Assembly (NCBI GenBank): GCA_049602155.1
Contig: JBMYRH010000014.1
Location: 108,145 to 172,144 of the forward strand
Source: JBMYRH01 sp049602155
Lineage (GTDB): Bacteria; Myxococcota_A; UBA9042; PHBI01; JBMYRH01
Direction: 5' to 3'
DNA length: 64,000 nucleotides
This document shows, piece after piece, positions 33,580 through 43,363 of this stretch (the stretch's first letter is position 1; every line of letters starts with the position of its first letter). The notes beneath the pieces were generated by a model that made no database searches, had not been told where the DNA came from, and saw only the letters and a list, made by a program, of their open reading frames with translations. A program made the position numbers and the translations under genes.

Positions 33580-34922
33580 TGGCACCTTTCACCCCCAGAG
33601 CTGCGCGACCGATGCCCTTGAAGGAGGCGGCGCGGGTCACTGCGTCCGCGGCGCGGGCTACGGTGCGCTCGGACGTGCCCGGCACCCAGCGCGGGGTGGC
33701 GCTTTTGGTGGTCTTGGTGACCATGGCGATCATGGGGGCGCTCTCGACGGAGTTTGCCTACAACACGCGGGCCAACATCTGGATGGCGGGTAACGTCACG
33801 GCGAGCACGCAGGCTTATTACCATGCGCGCAGTGTCTCGAAGATCGCGACGCTCGCGGTGAACGCGAAGCGGATCTTCCCGCAGCTCAAGACGGTCCTCT
33901 CGATGATGGGCAAGAGTCAGAGCACGCGGCTTGAGATCTGGCGTCAGGCCTGCGAGTTCGCGAAGATCTTCGCCACAGGGAAGGCCGAATTCTTCGGGCT
34001 GCAGGTCCTCGATCTCTCCGGTGAAGACGCCATCGGCTTCAAGAAGGGGAGCTTTGAGTGCACGGTCACTGCGGAGGATAGTCGAACCAACCTGAACGCC
34101 GCGGCGACCGATCCGCCCAGCAACTTGGGGCAGCTCGGGAGCAAGAAGCCGAGGTCCTCTGGTCCGGTCTCAGGCAACAAGCTTCAGACCTCTAGAAAGC
34201 AGCTGGGGCTCAAGCTCTATGGACTCCTTCGGCCGATGTTGGAGACGGGGCAGTTCGACAGCGAGGAGGAGATCTTCGACGTCATCATCAACGTCATGGA
34301 CTGGACCGACAGCGACGAGTTGAGGACCGACGTCGACGCCGCCGGGAACTTCATCGACGGGGCCGGAGACGAGGGGCGTGACTACTCGGGCGTTGAGTAC
34401 GAGGTGAAGAACGCCAAGATGGACACCATCGGCGAGGTTCAGCTGGTCGCGGGCATGGAGCCTGAAGTCTACTGTCAGATACGCGACAAGCTGACGGTCT
34501 TCTCGACCGGCAAGCTCAACGTGAATGACGCTGACCTTGGCACCCTTAAGGGCGTGATCTGCCAGGGCATCACCGACCCCACCCTCGAGTATCAGCTCTG
34601 CTGGAACTACCTCCCGGGCCAGATCCCCGTCGTCGACCAGGCGCTCCTCTCCCTCGACACCTGTCGTCAGCTGAAGAAGGCCGCCTACTCCACGCCCTTC
34701 ACGTCGATGGGTAAATTCATCTCATTCATGAGGGCCTTCCCTCGCATCATGCAGGTGCCGCAGACCTTGCCCATCGATAACCGCACGCTTAATCAGCACC
34801 TGGGCGTCCTCTCGACGATGGTCCGGGTCGAGGCGCTCGGCGAGTACAAGGGCACCAAACGCAAGATCACGACCATCTTCGACTTGGCGACCGGCGAGCC
34901 GGTTTACCACAACGTGAATTAG
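33579..34922 (+). CDS. gspK: Type II secretion pseudopilus tip protein GspK
   Basis: The 447-residue protein caps the pseudopilus. It has a long basic leader (about 39 residues) and the processing site QRG|VALLVVLVTMAIM; as in other GspK proteins the Glu5 found in the rest is missing. The SAM-like alpha domain is recognisable (VINVMDWTDSDELRTD, and LNVNDADLGTLKGVI). The gene overlaps gspJ (TGATG) and is followed by gspL after nine bases. The leader length is at the upper end; a later start cannot be excluded. Confidence 0.92.
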   Translation: MAPFTPRAARPMPLKEAARVTASAARATVRSDVPGTQRGVALLVVLVTMAIMGALSTEFAYNTRANIWMAGNVTASTQAYYHARSVSKIATLAVNAKRIFPQLKTVLSMMGKSQSTRLEIWRQACEFAKIFATGKAEFFGLQVLDLSGEDAIGFKKGSFECTVTAEDSRTNLNAAATDPPSNLGQLGSKKPRSSGPVSGNKLQTSRKQLGLKLYGLLRPMLETGQFDSEEEIFDVIINVMDWTDSDELRTDVDAAGNFIDGAGDEGRDYSGVEYEVKNAKMDTIGEVQLVAGMEPEVYCQIRDKLTVFSTGKLNVNDADLGTLKGVICQGITDPTLEYQLCWNYLPGQIPVVDQALLSLDTCRQLKKAAYSTPFTSMGKFISFMRAFPRIMQVPQTLPIDNRTLNQHLGVLSTMVRVEALGEYKGTKRKITTIFDLATGEPVYHNVN

Positions 34923-34931
34923 GAGGAACCC

Positions 34932-36911
34932 ATGGCACAAACCGTCATCGGCCTCGATATAGGCACTTGGTCCATTAAGGCCGCCGTCTTGGAGTCCACG
35001 CTCCGCGGCTTCTCGCTCGTCGAGGTGGCCGAGCATCACCTGCCCCGTGGCGTAGACGGCAACCTGCTCAACGAGGATAGGACCTCGTCGCTGCAAGCCC
35101 TCCTGCGTGATGTGCGGCCCCCAGAGGTAGTCGCCACCGCCATCGCGGGTCGCCACGCGATGACGCGCGAGCTCTCGTTGCCCTTCTCGGACGACAAGAA
35201 GATCGCCACCGTGCTGGGCTTTGAGCTCGAGGAGCTGCTGCCCCTCGACATCGATGAGCTCGTCTACGATTACGAGCCACTTGAGCAAGGCCCGGATGGC
35301 GCAAACCTCTTGTGTGCCGCCGTGGACAAGGGGTGGTTCTCTGACTTCCTCGCCGAGCTTCAAGCCGCTGATATCGACCCCAAGGTCGTCACCTTAGATG
35401 CCATGGCTTACGCCCACCTCCTCGCGAGCCTCGGGGACGAGGACGAGGTTCCGGGCTGCGTCGCCTTGGTCGACGTGGGTCATGAGACCACGAGCGTCAC
35501 CGTCATTCAGGACGGCAAGGTGCGCACGGCGCGCACCATCGCGCGCGGCGGTCACCACGTCACTCAAGCGCTCATGAACGGCCTTGAGGTCGACTACGCC
35601 AAGGCCGAGAGCATCAAGCACAGCCGCGTGAGGATCGATGGTCACCTCCCGCCAGAGGTCTCCGAGGCCGAGCACACTCAGACCCTTGAGCTCGTCAGTG
35701 GGCCCATCAACGCGTGCATCCGCGACATTCGACTGACCCTGCATGCGCACGCCAACCGTTGGCGGAATCGGGTCGAGCGCGTCATCGTCTTTGGAGGCGC
35801 GAGTCGACTCCCAGGGTTCGATATAGAGCTCGGCCAAGCCCTCGGGGTGAAGGTCGAGTCACCCCGGCTCTCCAACCAGGGCTGGACCAAGATGGTCCTC
35901 CCCCGAGAGCAAGAGCGTAGCATGCCGATGGCGGCCGCCCTTGGGCTGGGCTTTGTCCGCGGGATGCGCGACGGCATCAACTTTCGGAAGGGGGAGTTCG
36001 CCTCCGAGTCAGACTTTAAGGCGCTGCGTGAGCGTGCTGGGTGGCTCCTGACGATCGCGGCGCTCTTGCTCTGCACCTTCTTTGCGCGGCAGGTCGTCAG
36101 CCTGCGGATGTTGGAGGTCAACCATGGGGTGCTCGTCAGCCAACTGGAGGACTTCAGTAAAGACGTCTTGGGCGAGAAGAAGGATGACTTCGACTTCGTA
36201 CTGCAGCGCCTTAACCGTCCGCCTGCTCAAGAGGCGGACTCGATCTTCCCCGAGCTGACGGCGTTCCGAACGTTCTACGACATCACCGAGTCTCAGGCCC
36301 TGATTAACGAGATGCAGGTCCCTCAGGAGGGGATGGCTCCTGGCCCGCCGACGGCGAGGCCGCCGGGGTTAAAGCCCCCTGGAGATGGGGCGTCTCCGGA
36401 TGAGGTCTTGAAGTGGCACCGTAAGCAGGCGACGAAGTTGCACAACGATGTGCGCTCTCGGCCGTTTGAGTCGCCGGCCATTAAGCGCACGGAGGGGATG
36501 AAGTTGCTCCCGGGCACCTCACCGGCGCCGACGCTTGTCACGCCTAAACGACCGGCCACGGAGGTGACACCGCCCGCGCCTAAGGTGGTCATCACCCCCA
36601 GTGAGGAAGAGGTTGAGGAGGGGGAGAGGACGGAGAGCTCGGACGACGGGCGCTATCGTGTGGAGCTGAAGCACGTGCAGATCGACTTGAAGAGCGCCTT
36701 TGTGAAGGGTGAAGCGAACAATATTGAGGCGGTGGAGGCCTTCACTGGCGAGCTCAAGAAGCACCGATGTTTTGAGACGGTCGAGACGAGCGACACGACG
36801 CGATTAAGCTTCGGTGATCGTCAGGATTGGCTGCGCTTTCAGCTCAAGGTCGTGATCGATTGCGCGGCCAAGTCGGGTGATGAGTCGAAGGCGAACAAGG
36901 AGGACAACTGA
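34932..36911 (+). CDS. gspL: Type II secretion protein GspL with PilM-like actin fold
   Basis: The 659-residue protein has a cytoplasmic actin-like domain (about 1-350) that looks closer to PilM than to enterobacterial GspL: VIGLDIGTWSIKAAV, CVALVDVGHETTSVTV and VIVFGGASRLPGFDIEL are the nucleotide-fold motifs. A single membrane helix (about 370-388, TIAALLLCTFFARQVV) is followed by a periplasmic helical part, a Pro-rich linker (about 460-570) and a C-terminal ferredoxin-like domain. It is 200 or more residues longer than usual GspL. AGGAGG seven bases before the ATG supports the start. It binds GspE and GspM in the platform. Confidence 0.92.
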   Translation: MAQTVIGLDIGTWSIKAAVLESTLRGFSLVEVAEHHLPRGVDGNLLNEDRTSSLQALLRDVRPPEVVATAIAGRHAMTRELSLPFSDDKKIATVLGFELEELLPLDIDELVYDYEPLEQGPDGANLLCAAVDKGWFSDFLAELQAADIDPKVVTLDAMAYAHLLASLGDEDEVPGCVALVDVGHETTSVTVIQDGKVRTARTIARGGHHVTQALMNGLEVDYAKAESIKHSRVRIDGHLPPEVSEAEHTQTLELVSGPINACIRDIRLTLHAHANRWRNRVERVIVFGGASRLPGFDIELGQALGVKVESPRLSNQGWTKMVLPREQERSMPMAAALGLGFVRGMRDGINFRKGEFASESDFKALRERAGWLLTIAALLLCTFFARQVVSLRMLEVNHGVLVSQLEDFSKDVLGEKKDDFDFVLQRLNRPPAQEADSIFPELTAFRTFYDITESQALINEMQVPQEGMAPGPPTARPPGLKPPGDGASPDEVLKWHRKQATKLHNDVRSRPFESPAIKRTEGMKLLPGTSPAPTLVTPKRPATEVTPPAPKVVITPSEEEVEEGERTESSDDGRYRVELKHVQIDLKSAFVKGEANNIEAVEAFTGELKKHRCFETVETSDTTRLSFGDRQDWLRFQLKVVIDCAAKSGDESKANKEDN

Positions 36912-37606
36912 TGTCTCTAGCAGCAAGTTTAGGGCGCATGTCGCGTCGAGAGCGGATGTTGGTGGGGCTCCTGATGAGCCTCCTCGTCGGCGCCGTGGTC
37001 TTTGTCTTCTATTTCATCGTCGGGACGGAGGTCTCGAGCCTTGAGGAGCGGATCGATGAGGACCGAGAGACGCTCACCGAGATCTACGGGAAGTCCCATG
37101 AGTTCTTGAAGGCGACCGCGGCGACAGAGGCGATGCGCGAGGTCGCGGCGCGCAACAAGGACACGAACTTGAAGCTGGCGGTGAACGAGCTGGCTAAGCG
37201 GATCAGCTTCCAGTCGCGTAACCGCAAGGGTGAGATCGAGGGGACGAAGAAACTGGCCGATGTGATGCAGTTCGACCAGACCCAGGAGACCTACCTCTCG
37301 AAGAAGAAGAAGAAGAAGCGAAAGGCGAAGGGCAAGAAGAAGAAGGACTCAGACACAGGCTATTACCGTCGCGATCAACCGATCACGCTCTCTGATGGGG
37401 TCCCCTTTAAGGCCATCTATGAGCTGATGGAGAAGATCGAGGAGACGGAAGAGCTGCTCTTCGTCACCGAGATGGACCTAACACGAGATTTTCAGGATGG
37501 ACGCATCGCGCGGAAGAACGCGCAGATCGTCGTGTCGACCTATTATTATAAGGGCGTGGAGAAGGCTGAGAAGGCCTCAGAGACCGACGCCAAGAAGGAC
37601 GGCTGA
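36911..37606 (+). CDS. gspM: Type II secretion protein GspM
   Basis: The 231-residue inner-membrane protein has one N-terminal membrane helix (about 14-36, MLVGLLMSLLVGAVVFVFYFIV), a coiled-coil stem and a C-terminal ferredoxin-like domain that pairs with GspL. A Lys cluster interrupts the stem domain boundary (about 133-150: nearly continuous Lys/Arg). Start overlaps the gspL stop (TGATG) and its own stop overlaps gspN in the same way. Assignment rests on topology and gene order, because GspM sequences diverge strongly. Confidence 0.85.
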   Translation: MSLAASLGRMSRRERMLVGLLMSLLVGAVVFVFYFIVGTEVSSLEERIDEDRETLTEIYGKSHEFLKATAATEAMREVAARNKDTNLKLAVNELAKRISFQSRNRKGEIEGTKKLADVMQFDQTQETYLSKKKKKKRKAKGKKKKDSDTGYYRRDQPITLSDGVPFKAIYELMEKIEETEELLFVTEMDLTRDFQDGRIARKNAQIVVSTYYYKGVEKAEKASETDAKKDG

Positions 37607-39171
37607 TGGGCATCCTCAAGACCCTATTGAAGGGGCTCGGCTATAGCGTGGCCTTCACGCTCCTGACCCTGTTCTTCACCCTGGTGACCTTCCCCGAGGA
37701 CAGGCTCCGGGAGTACGTTGAGGTGGTGGCCGGTCAAGCGACCGGTGGTCGTGTCAACATCACGGAGCTCTCACTCTCGGGCTTAGGGGGCGTAGAGCTC
37801 ACTGACGCCGTCTTGAAGATGCCGCCACCGGAGACACCCGAGGGCGCGAGTGATCGCCCTGGCGGCATGTTTCAAGTTCAGAGCATGGAGGTCAGCGCCT
37901 CGCTCTTTTCGCTCTTGGATGATGTCGTGGACGCGACCTTCGAGGGGACCGTCCAAGGGGGACAAATCTCAGGCGGGCATGTGGTCACGGCCGCGGAGCG
38001 CTTTGAGCTAGAGATCGCGGAGATCGCGGAGCTGCGCTTTGGTACGGCGGGGCTCATCATCAAGTCGATGATCGGCGCAGACTTGCGCGGGACGCTCGGA
38101 GGCAAGGACCTCAAGGTGAGCTACGGGACGGACCTTTCGACCTTGCAGGCAGAGCTCGACCTCGACCTCACGGACTCCAGGCTTGTCGATCCGACCATCC
38201 CGACCAAGCAGCTCGGCCCACTGAGCTTGAGCACGATGTCCTTGGGGCAAGTTCAGTTGACCATCAAGGCCGGCAAGTCCAGCACCATGGGGATCAAGAA
38301 GAAGAAACGCGGACCAGGTCGGAAGCAGGATGACACCGTCATCCACCTCGCGAACGTGGGCGCCTCAGGGGGGGATGTCGAGTTCCAATTCGATGATCAG
38401 AGCATCATCAGGATTCCATCAGGTGTGCCGATGAAGCAGTGGGGGGTCGATATCCACGCAGCCGTGCGCGTCAAAGACGCCTACATCGATCACACGATTG
38501 AGAAGAAGGGCGAGCTTGAGCAACCGAACAAGCTCTTGCGGATGTACTTCAAGCAGGACCCGCGCATGCGCGCCGCGATGCGGGATGGGGTCTTTGGCCT
38601 CACCTGTAAGGGGACCTTTGCGCGGCCAAATTGCCGCCCGACGCCCACGACCATCCGCGGCTTCAAGAAGCGCCAACCACGGTTCACAAGCGACGAGGGT
38701 GACGCCCCAGAGGAGAGCGAAGAGGCGGACAAGAACGTCAGCGAGAGCAAAGGTAAAAAGGCCCCCCAAGGGGAGCCAAAAGACAAGAAGGCCAAGGCGG
38801 TCAAGGCCAAGGAGAACCTGAAATCACGAAACTCCGCGCGCACCGCAGCCTCGAAGCGCCCGACCTCGACGACAGCGCGCGCCAAGCGCCCGACAACCAG
38901 TCGGGTCTCAAGCGCCAAGCTGGCTCGTGATCGAGGACCGAATAGTCGTCCGAACCCTGTCCCGATCGGCGCCGCGGCGCGCGCTGTCCCGACGATAGCT
39001 CCACCGGTGCGCGGACGAGATGAAGCGTACGCAAGTGACGACGACGACGACGACGAAGAAGAAGAAGAAGAAGACGACGACGACGACGACGACGACGACG
39101 AAGAAGAAGAAGAGGAAGAAGAAGACGATGACGACGAAGAAGACGAGGAGGATGAAGGGGACGAAGAGTGA
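37606..39171 (+). CDS. gspN: Type II secretion protein GspN with Lys-rich and polyacidic C-terminal extension
   Basis: The 521-residue protein has an N-terminal membrane segment (VAFTLLTLFFTLVTF) and an AsmA/GspN-like beta-rich periplasmic domain to about residue 350. The family ends there; this protein continues with a Lys/Ala/Ser/Arg-rich segment (about 375-465) and then a tail of about 45 residues made almost only of Asp and Glu in alternating runs (from residue 478). The tail is coded by a GAC/GAA trinucleotide tract. The role of GspN in secretion is not settled, and many systems lack it. The stop overlaps the GTG of the aldehyde dehydrogenase gene. Confidence 0.85.
   Translation: MGILKTLLKGLGYSVAFTLLTLFFTLVTFPEDRLREYVEVVAGQATGGRVNITELSLSGLGGVELTDAVLKMPPPETPEGASDRPGGMFQVQSMEVSASLFSLLDDVVDATFEGTVQGGQISGGHVVTAAERFELEIAEIAELRFGTAGLIIKSMIGADLRGTLGGKDLKVSYGTDLSTLQAELDLDLTDSRLVDPTIPTKQLGPLSLSTMSLGQVQLTIKAGKSSTMGIKKKKRGPGRKQDDTVIHLANVGASGGDVEFQFDDQSIIRIPSGVPMKQWGVDIHAAVRVKDAYIDHTIEKKGELEQPNKLLRMYFKQDPRMRAAMRDGVFGLTCKGTFARPNCRPTPTTIRGFKKRQPRFTSDEGDAPEESEEADKNVSESKGKKAPQGEPKDKKAKAVKAKENLKSRNSARTAASKRPTSTTARAKRPTTSRVSSAKLARDRGPNSRPNPVPIGAAARAVPTIAPPVRGRDEAYASDDDDDDEEEEEEDDDDDDDDDEEEEEEEEDDDDEEDEEDEGDEE
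39037..39167 (+). repeat. GAC/GAA trinucleotide tract at the 3' end of gspN
   Basis: Runs of GAC, GAA, GAC and GAA codons (with some GAG/GAT later) code for the polyacidic tail of GspN. The runs are long enough for replication slippage, which would stay in frame and change only tail length. Confidence 0.85.
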
Positions 39172-40652
39172 TCGTCGTCACATCACCGCTCACGGGTCAG
39201 GTGTTGGGAGAGGTCCCGTGTCTTGAGCCCGGAGCCGTTCGGTCCGCGGTGGCTCGTGCGCGGGTCGCCTTTGGTCCCTGGTCCGAGCAGGGTGTGCGTC
39301 GCCGGGTGGCGATCTTAGAGCGCGTGCTGGGGGCGCTGATTTCAGCCCGTGAAGACCTCATCGATCGCCTGATTCAGGAGACAGGTAAGGTTCGTGGCGA
39401 TGCGTTGACCGAGCTGTTGATCTTCTTCGACACGGCGCGCTACTACCTGAGCCACGCTGAGGACCTCCTCAAAGACGAGGTCGTCACGCCTCATTTGCTT
39501 AAACATAAGCGTGGGGTGGTGAGCTACACCCCCCGTGGTGTCGTCGGCATCATCAGCCCGTGGAATTTCCCCGTCGACCTGGGCCTCGGTGAGGTGTTCC
39601 CGGCACTGCTGGCTGGCAACGCAGTCGTCTTAAAGCCGAGTGAGCTCACGCCGCTGATCAACCTGGAGTTAGCGCGCCTCGCCGAGGAAGCGGGCCTCCC
39701 CGGGGGCGTCTTCCAGGTCTTGACCGGGGCGGGTGAGACGGGCGCTGCGATGGTGGAAGAGGTCGATCAAGTGACGTTCACCGGGTCGGTGAACGTGGGT
39801 CGAAAGGTGGCCGCTCAAGCGGCGCAAAGGCTGATCCCGTGCACGTTAGAGCTCGGGGGTAAAGACCCCATGGTCGTCTTGCGCGACGCAGACCTCGACC
39901 GCGCGTCCTCTGCGGCGGTCTGGGGGGCGTTCTTTAACAGTGGTCAGATGTGCATGTCGGTCGAGCGGGTCTATGTCGAGGCGGCGGTGTGTGAAGACTT
40001 CACACGTCGGGTCGTCGCCAAGACCCGTGCCCTCCGCCAAGGTGTCGACGGACGCTACACACATGATGTCGGCGCCATGACTCGGCCCCAGCAGCTCGAC
40101 GTGGTGGAGGCACATCTTCAAGACGCAGTCGATGCCGGGGCCCGTGTGCTCTGTGGTGGTGGACGGCCCCCGGGGCTCCCCGACTCGTTCTTTGAGCCGA
40201 CCGTGGTTGCCGACGTCGATCACACGATGACGCTGATGACCGAAGAGACCTTTGGTCCGGTGCTGCCCATCATGGCGGTGTCGGACGCAGGAGAGGCCGT
40301 TCGCCTCGCGAATGACAGCGTATACGGGTTGAACGCGAGCGTGTGGTCACGCGACCTCACGACCGCCCGCTCTGTCGCCCGATCGCTTCAGAGCGGGAAT
40401 GTGTGCGTGAACGATGTGGTCACCTCTTACGGGCTGGTCGAGCTCCCCTTTGGTGGAGAGAAGGACAGCGGCGTGGGGCGGCGTCATGGACCGGGCGGGC
40501 TTCGGAAGTATGCCGTCACGCAGGCCATCGCAGAGGATCGCTTGCGCCTCGCACGTGAGCCGAACTGGTACCCGTATTCTCCCCGGTTGTTGGGGGCATT
40601 AGAGCGCGCTGCGGGGCTCCTTGGTGGTATCAAGTCGATCCTCCGTCGGTGA
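39168..40652 (+). CDS. NAD(P)-dependent aldehyde dehydrogenase
   Basis: The 494-residue enzyme oxidises an aldehyde to its acid. Family motifs are intact: GIISPWNFP, VLKPSELTP, TFTGSVNVGRKVA (cofactor loop), LELGGKDP (general base Glu), NSGQMCMSVERVYV (catalytic Cys) and EETFGPVLPI. Overall it is like succinate-semialdehyde or medium-chain dehydrogenases; the substrate is not determinable. A C-terminal extension of about 40 residues (LAREPNWYPYSP...RAAGLL) is typical of a subset in deltaproteobacteria. GTG 39168 overlaps the gspN stop, so it is transcribed with the secretion operon although no functional link is evident. Confidence 0.93.
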   Translation: MIVVTSPLTGQVLGEVPCLEPGAVRSAVARARVAFGPWSEQGVRRRVAILERVLGALISAREDLIDRLIQETGKVRGDALTELLIFFDTARYYLSHAEDLLKDEVVTPHLLKHKRGVVSYTPRGVVGIISPWNFPVDLGLGEVFPALLAGNAVVLKPSELTPLINLELARLAEEAGLPGGVFQVLTGAGETGAAMVEEVDQVTFTGSVNVGRKVAAQAAQRLIPCTLELGGKDPMVVLRDADLDRASSAAVWGAFFNSGQMCMSVERVYVEAAVCEDFTRRVVAKTRALRQGVDGRYTHDVGAMTRPQQLDVVEAHLQDAVDAGARVLCGGGRPPGLPDSFFEPTVVADVDHTMTLMTEETFGPVLPIMAVSDAGEAVRLANDSVYGLNASVWSRDLTTARSVARSLQSGNVCVNDVVTSYGLVELPFGGEKDSGVGRRHGPGGLRKYAVTQAIAEDRLRLAREPNWYPYSPRLLGALERAAGLLGGIKSILRR

Positions 40653-40748
40653 CGTGACGAGCTCGCTTGGGCCGGCGGAATGCTCAGGTAATTCTTGACG
40701 ATCTCAGCTGACCGTAGAGTCTCAGTGTCAGGTGTCGCGGAGGACACG

Positions 40749-42845
40749 TTGAGCAAGGGATACGGCAAAGGTGCGCTGCTTGGTGCGGGGCTGACCGGTG
40801 TACTGGTTGGTTTCGCGACGGCGAGCTTTGTGTTGGAGCCGGCTCCTCAAGTGGCTCAGCAGCGCGAAGAGGTGCCCCCGATCGACCTCGACGGGGCGTT
40901 CGGCGAAGAAGTCCCCGAGGACAAGAGCGACCCGCTGCGACCCGTGTTAGATGCGCTCACCGGGGCTCACGCGACCCTGCACGGCGCGTCGGCTTCCAAG
41001 GGTGCTGACACGTCAGGGAGCATCCCGAGGCGCTTGAAGGACGCGATCGCTGTCGAGCCTTGGCAGCTTGAGCTGCGTCAGAAGATTCACCAAGCCAGTG
41101 GCGCGGGGCGCTTTGTCTCAAATCAGGGGCTCACGCCGTTAGGTAAGGCCCTCCTTGAGCACTTGATGGAGGCTGACCGTCACGGCCTCGACCCTGAGAC
41201 TTATCAGGTCGGTGTGCTCACCAAGGACGCTGCGGCGTATAAGGCGGAGGTCTCTGGTCAGGCGGTGGTGCCGCCTCCTGCGGCTGGTCCTGCGGGTGCG
41301 GTCATGGTGTCAGCCTTGGAGTCCCCGGTGTTTGACCGCGCCTCGGTGGCGGCACGCCTCCGCACGGCCGGTGGGTTGCCGGCCCCTGAGCACGTGGGTG
41401 AGCTCCTCGCGCAGATGAAAGACTTGGAGCCGTCCCCGGAGCTTCAACGGCTGCGTTGGAAGCTCGAGGCGGGCCTCGGTGCCGGTCTGCTGCGCTATGT
41501 GTTGGACTTCAAATTCCTCTACCGCGCGGGGCCCTTCAAGCTCGTCAGTGGGAAGACGGTGGCGAAGAAGAAGTCGCTGAAGCGCAAGCTGATGGCGACG
41601 ATCGCTGAGATCGTGATGAGCGAATCACCTGGCGAGGCGCTCGACGGCCTTCAGCCGAACCACCCGGCGTATGCGCGCATGCTCTCAGTCTACGAGACCT
41701 ATCGCGGTTTGGCCGACAAGGGTGGGTGCAAGACGGACATGAACACGGAGAGCTGGCGCATCAAGCCTGGCGATGAGGGCGAGAGGATCAAGGTCCTCCA
41801 GGAGCGCCTGGCCTGTGAGGGCTATTACGATGGGCCGAAAGACGGGATCTATGGAGACGGTCTGCTGATCGCTGTGCGGGATTTCCAGCGGCACCATGAG
41901 CTGGACGCTGATGGGTATGTCTACGAGAGCTCACTGAAGACGCTGAACATCTCGATGGAGCAGCGGGTACGGCAGATCAAGTTGGCGCTGCAGCGCCTGC
42001 GAGAGAGCCGCGTGCGAGAGCTCGGGGATTACTACGTGCGCGTCAACGTGCCGGCGTTCGAGCTGCAGGTGATTGAGAAGGGCGAGGTGATCAAGCGCCA
42101 CAAGGTGATCGTGGGCACGAACCGCATCGACGATGACAAGGTCAAGCTGCTCCAGGGGCACATCAACCGTACGGACCTCTTCGTGACGAAGCTTTATCAG
42201 ATCATCTCGAACCCTGACTGGTACATCCCGAAGCGCGTCGAGGCAGGAGAGATCAAGGCGCGTGTCGCGGAAGATCCCGAGTACTTGGCCAAGAAGGGCA
42301 TCACGACGCAGACCCTCCCGGGAGGCCGGGTCGTGTATGTCCAAAAGTCCGGTGCAGGGAACGCGCTCGGCAAAGTGAAGTTCTTGCTCCGGAAGTCGAA
42401 GGCGATCTTCTTGCACGACACCGACAAAAAAGACCTCTTTAAGGAAGAGCGCCGTGACCTGTCTCATGGATGCATCCGCGTCCACAAGGCGACGAAGTTG
42501 GCTCAGTTCCTCTTGGAGAAAGATGGCTGGGACGCCAAAGACGTCGCGCGGAGCATCAAGGCCAAGAGCACGCAGCGGGGGATGTCGCTCAAGAAAGAGA
42601 TCGACATCATCACCGAGTACATCACGGTCGACATCGCCGAGGATGGCAAAGCGGTCTTCCTGACCGACATCTACAAGTACGACCGTGATTATTACGAGAA
42701 GACGCTGCCGCCGAACGTTACTGCGCGCTGGGGCTCAAGTGTCCTTCGCCCTCATTGGGTGCCTAAGGTCCCCGAAGAGATCGTCGAAGACTGGCGCTCG
42801 CGTGGTCAGCCCGCTCCGCACAACTACAAGCCACCGGGTGGCTGA
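40749..42845 (+). CDS. L,D-transpeptidase, YcbB/LdtD-like
   Basis: The 698-residue protein has an N-terminal membrane anchor (GALLGAGLTGVLVGFATASFV), a scaffold region, a peptidoglycan-binding domain (about 345-405, VLQERLACEGYYDGPKDGIYGDGLLIAVRDFQ in part) and a YkuD catalytic domain (about 425-640). Catalytic residues are present in FLHDTDKK...LSHGCIRVH (His, then Ser-His-Gly-Cys). It forms 3-3 cross-links in peptidoglycan or attaches lipoproteins. I choose TTG 40749, five bases after GGAGG; a TTG at 40695 lacks a ribosome site. The PxxWxxP segment (NPDWYIPKR) marks the YcbB-type substrate loop. Confidence 0.9.
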   Translation: MSKGYGKGALLGAGLTGVLVGFATASFVLEPAPQVAQQREEVPPIDLDGAFGEEVPEDKSDPLRPVLDALTGAHATLHGASASKGADTSGSIPRRLKDAIAVEPWQLELRQKIHQASGAGRFVSNQGLTPLGKALLEHLMEADRHGLDPETYQVGVLTKDAAAYKAEVSGQAVVPPPAAGPAGAVMVSALESPVFDRASVAARLRTAGGLPAPEHVGELLAQMKDLEPSPELQRLRWKLEAGLGAGLLRYVLDFKFLYRAGPFKLVSGKTVAKKKSLKRKLMATIAEIVMSESPGEALDGLQPNHPAYARMLSVYETYRGLADKGGCKTDMNTESWRIKPGDEGERIKVLQERLACEGYYDGPKDGIYGDGLLIAVRDFQRHHELDADGYVYESSLKTLNISMEQRVRQIKLALQRLRESRVRELGDYYVRVNVPAFELQVIEKGEVIKRHKVIVGTNRIDDDKVKLLQGHINRTDLFVTKLYQIISNPDWYIPKRVEAGEIKARVAEDPEYLAKKGITTQTLPGGRVVYVQKSGAGNALGKVKFLLRKSKAIFLHDTDKKDLFKEERRDLSHGCIRVHKATKLAQFLLEKDGWDAKDVARSIKAKSTQRGMSLKKEIDIITEYITVDIAEDGKAVFLTDIYKYDRDYYEKTLPPNVTARWGSSVLRPHWVPKVPEEIVEDWRSRGQPAPHNYKPPGG

Positions 42846-42847
42846 TC

Positions 42848-43363
42848 TCAGTTCGCGTGGGCTTGGCAGACTTTGGTCAGGCTCCCGCACGTCTCCTCGA
42901 TGACCGTCTTCTGATCGGTGGTCGAGCAGTCGGTGTAGCGGCTGTCGATCGCTTGGCAGTCGTCGACGGAGCTGCACTTTGGGGCCGCGTAGCGCCAAGT
43001 CCCTTGGCTCTGGCTCACGTAGCAGCCCCCGGGGTAGACGCAGTGGTAGTCCGGGTCGGCGCTCGGGATGCTCGCCGCGTCTCCTCCGCTGGTCTCGCAG
43101 TCGCAGGCTCGCGTGCAGAACCCGAAGACGTCGTTCGTGATGTTGCCGTCTTCGCCTGGCATCAAGCAGGTCCCATGGGCGCATTCGCTGTCCGCGGTGC
43201 AGGCTTGTCCGAAGTCTTGGGTGGTGGCTGTGGCGTCATAGCCGCGCTCGCAGGTCGTCGTCGGGCCGTCGCCACCGGTCAGCTGATCACAACCCATGGC
43301 GCCGATGAATGGCAGCGTAAGTGTCACACCTAAGAGGAGAATGAGGCGTGTGGTCTTCGTCAT
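42848..43363 (-). CDS. Cysteine-rich lipoprotein
   Basis: The 171-residue protein has a lipoprotein signal (LILLLGVTLTLPFIGAMGC) and about a dozen further Cys in modules (CTADSECAHGTCLM, CTRACDCE, CSSVDDCQ, CSTTDQ), without any catalytic motif I recognise. It is convergent with the transpeptidase gene, with only two bases between stops. The start is the single ATG with a signal peptide. Similar small Cys-rich lipoproteins recur along this window, so this is probably part of the surface proteome. Confidence 0.78.
   Translation of the reverse strand: MTKTTRLILLLGVTLTLPFIGAMGCDQLTGGDGPTTTCERGYDATATTQDFGQACTADSECAHGTCLMPGEDGNITNDVFGFCTRACDCETSGGDAASIPSADPDYHCVYPGGCYVSQSQGTWRYAAPKCSSVDDCQAIDSRYTDCSTTDQKTVIEETCGSLTKVCQAHAN

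Noticed and set aside
40670..40687. Sigma54-like GG-N10-GC before the L,D-transpeptidase
   Set aside because: Only the GG/GC pair matches in a very GC-rich context; the conserved CAC and TT parts are absent.
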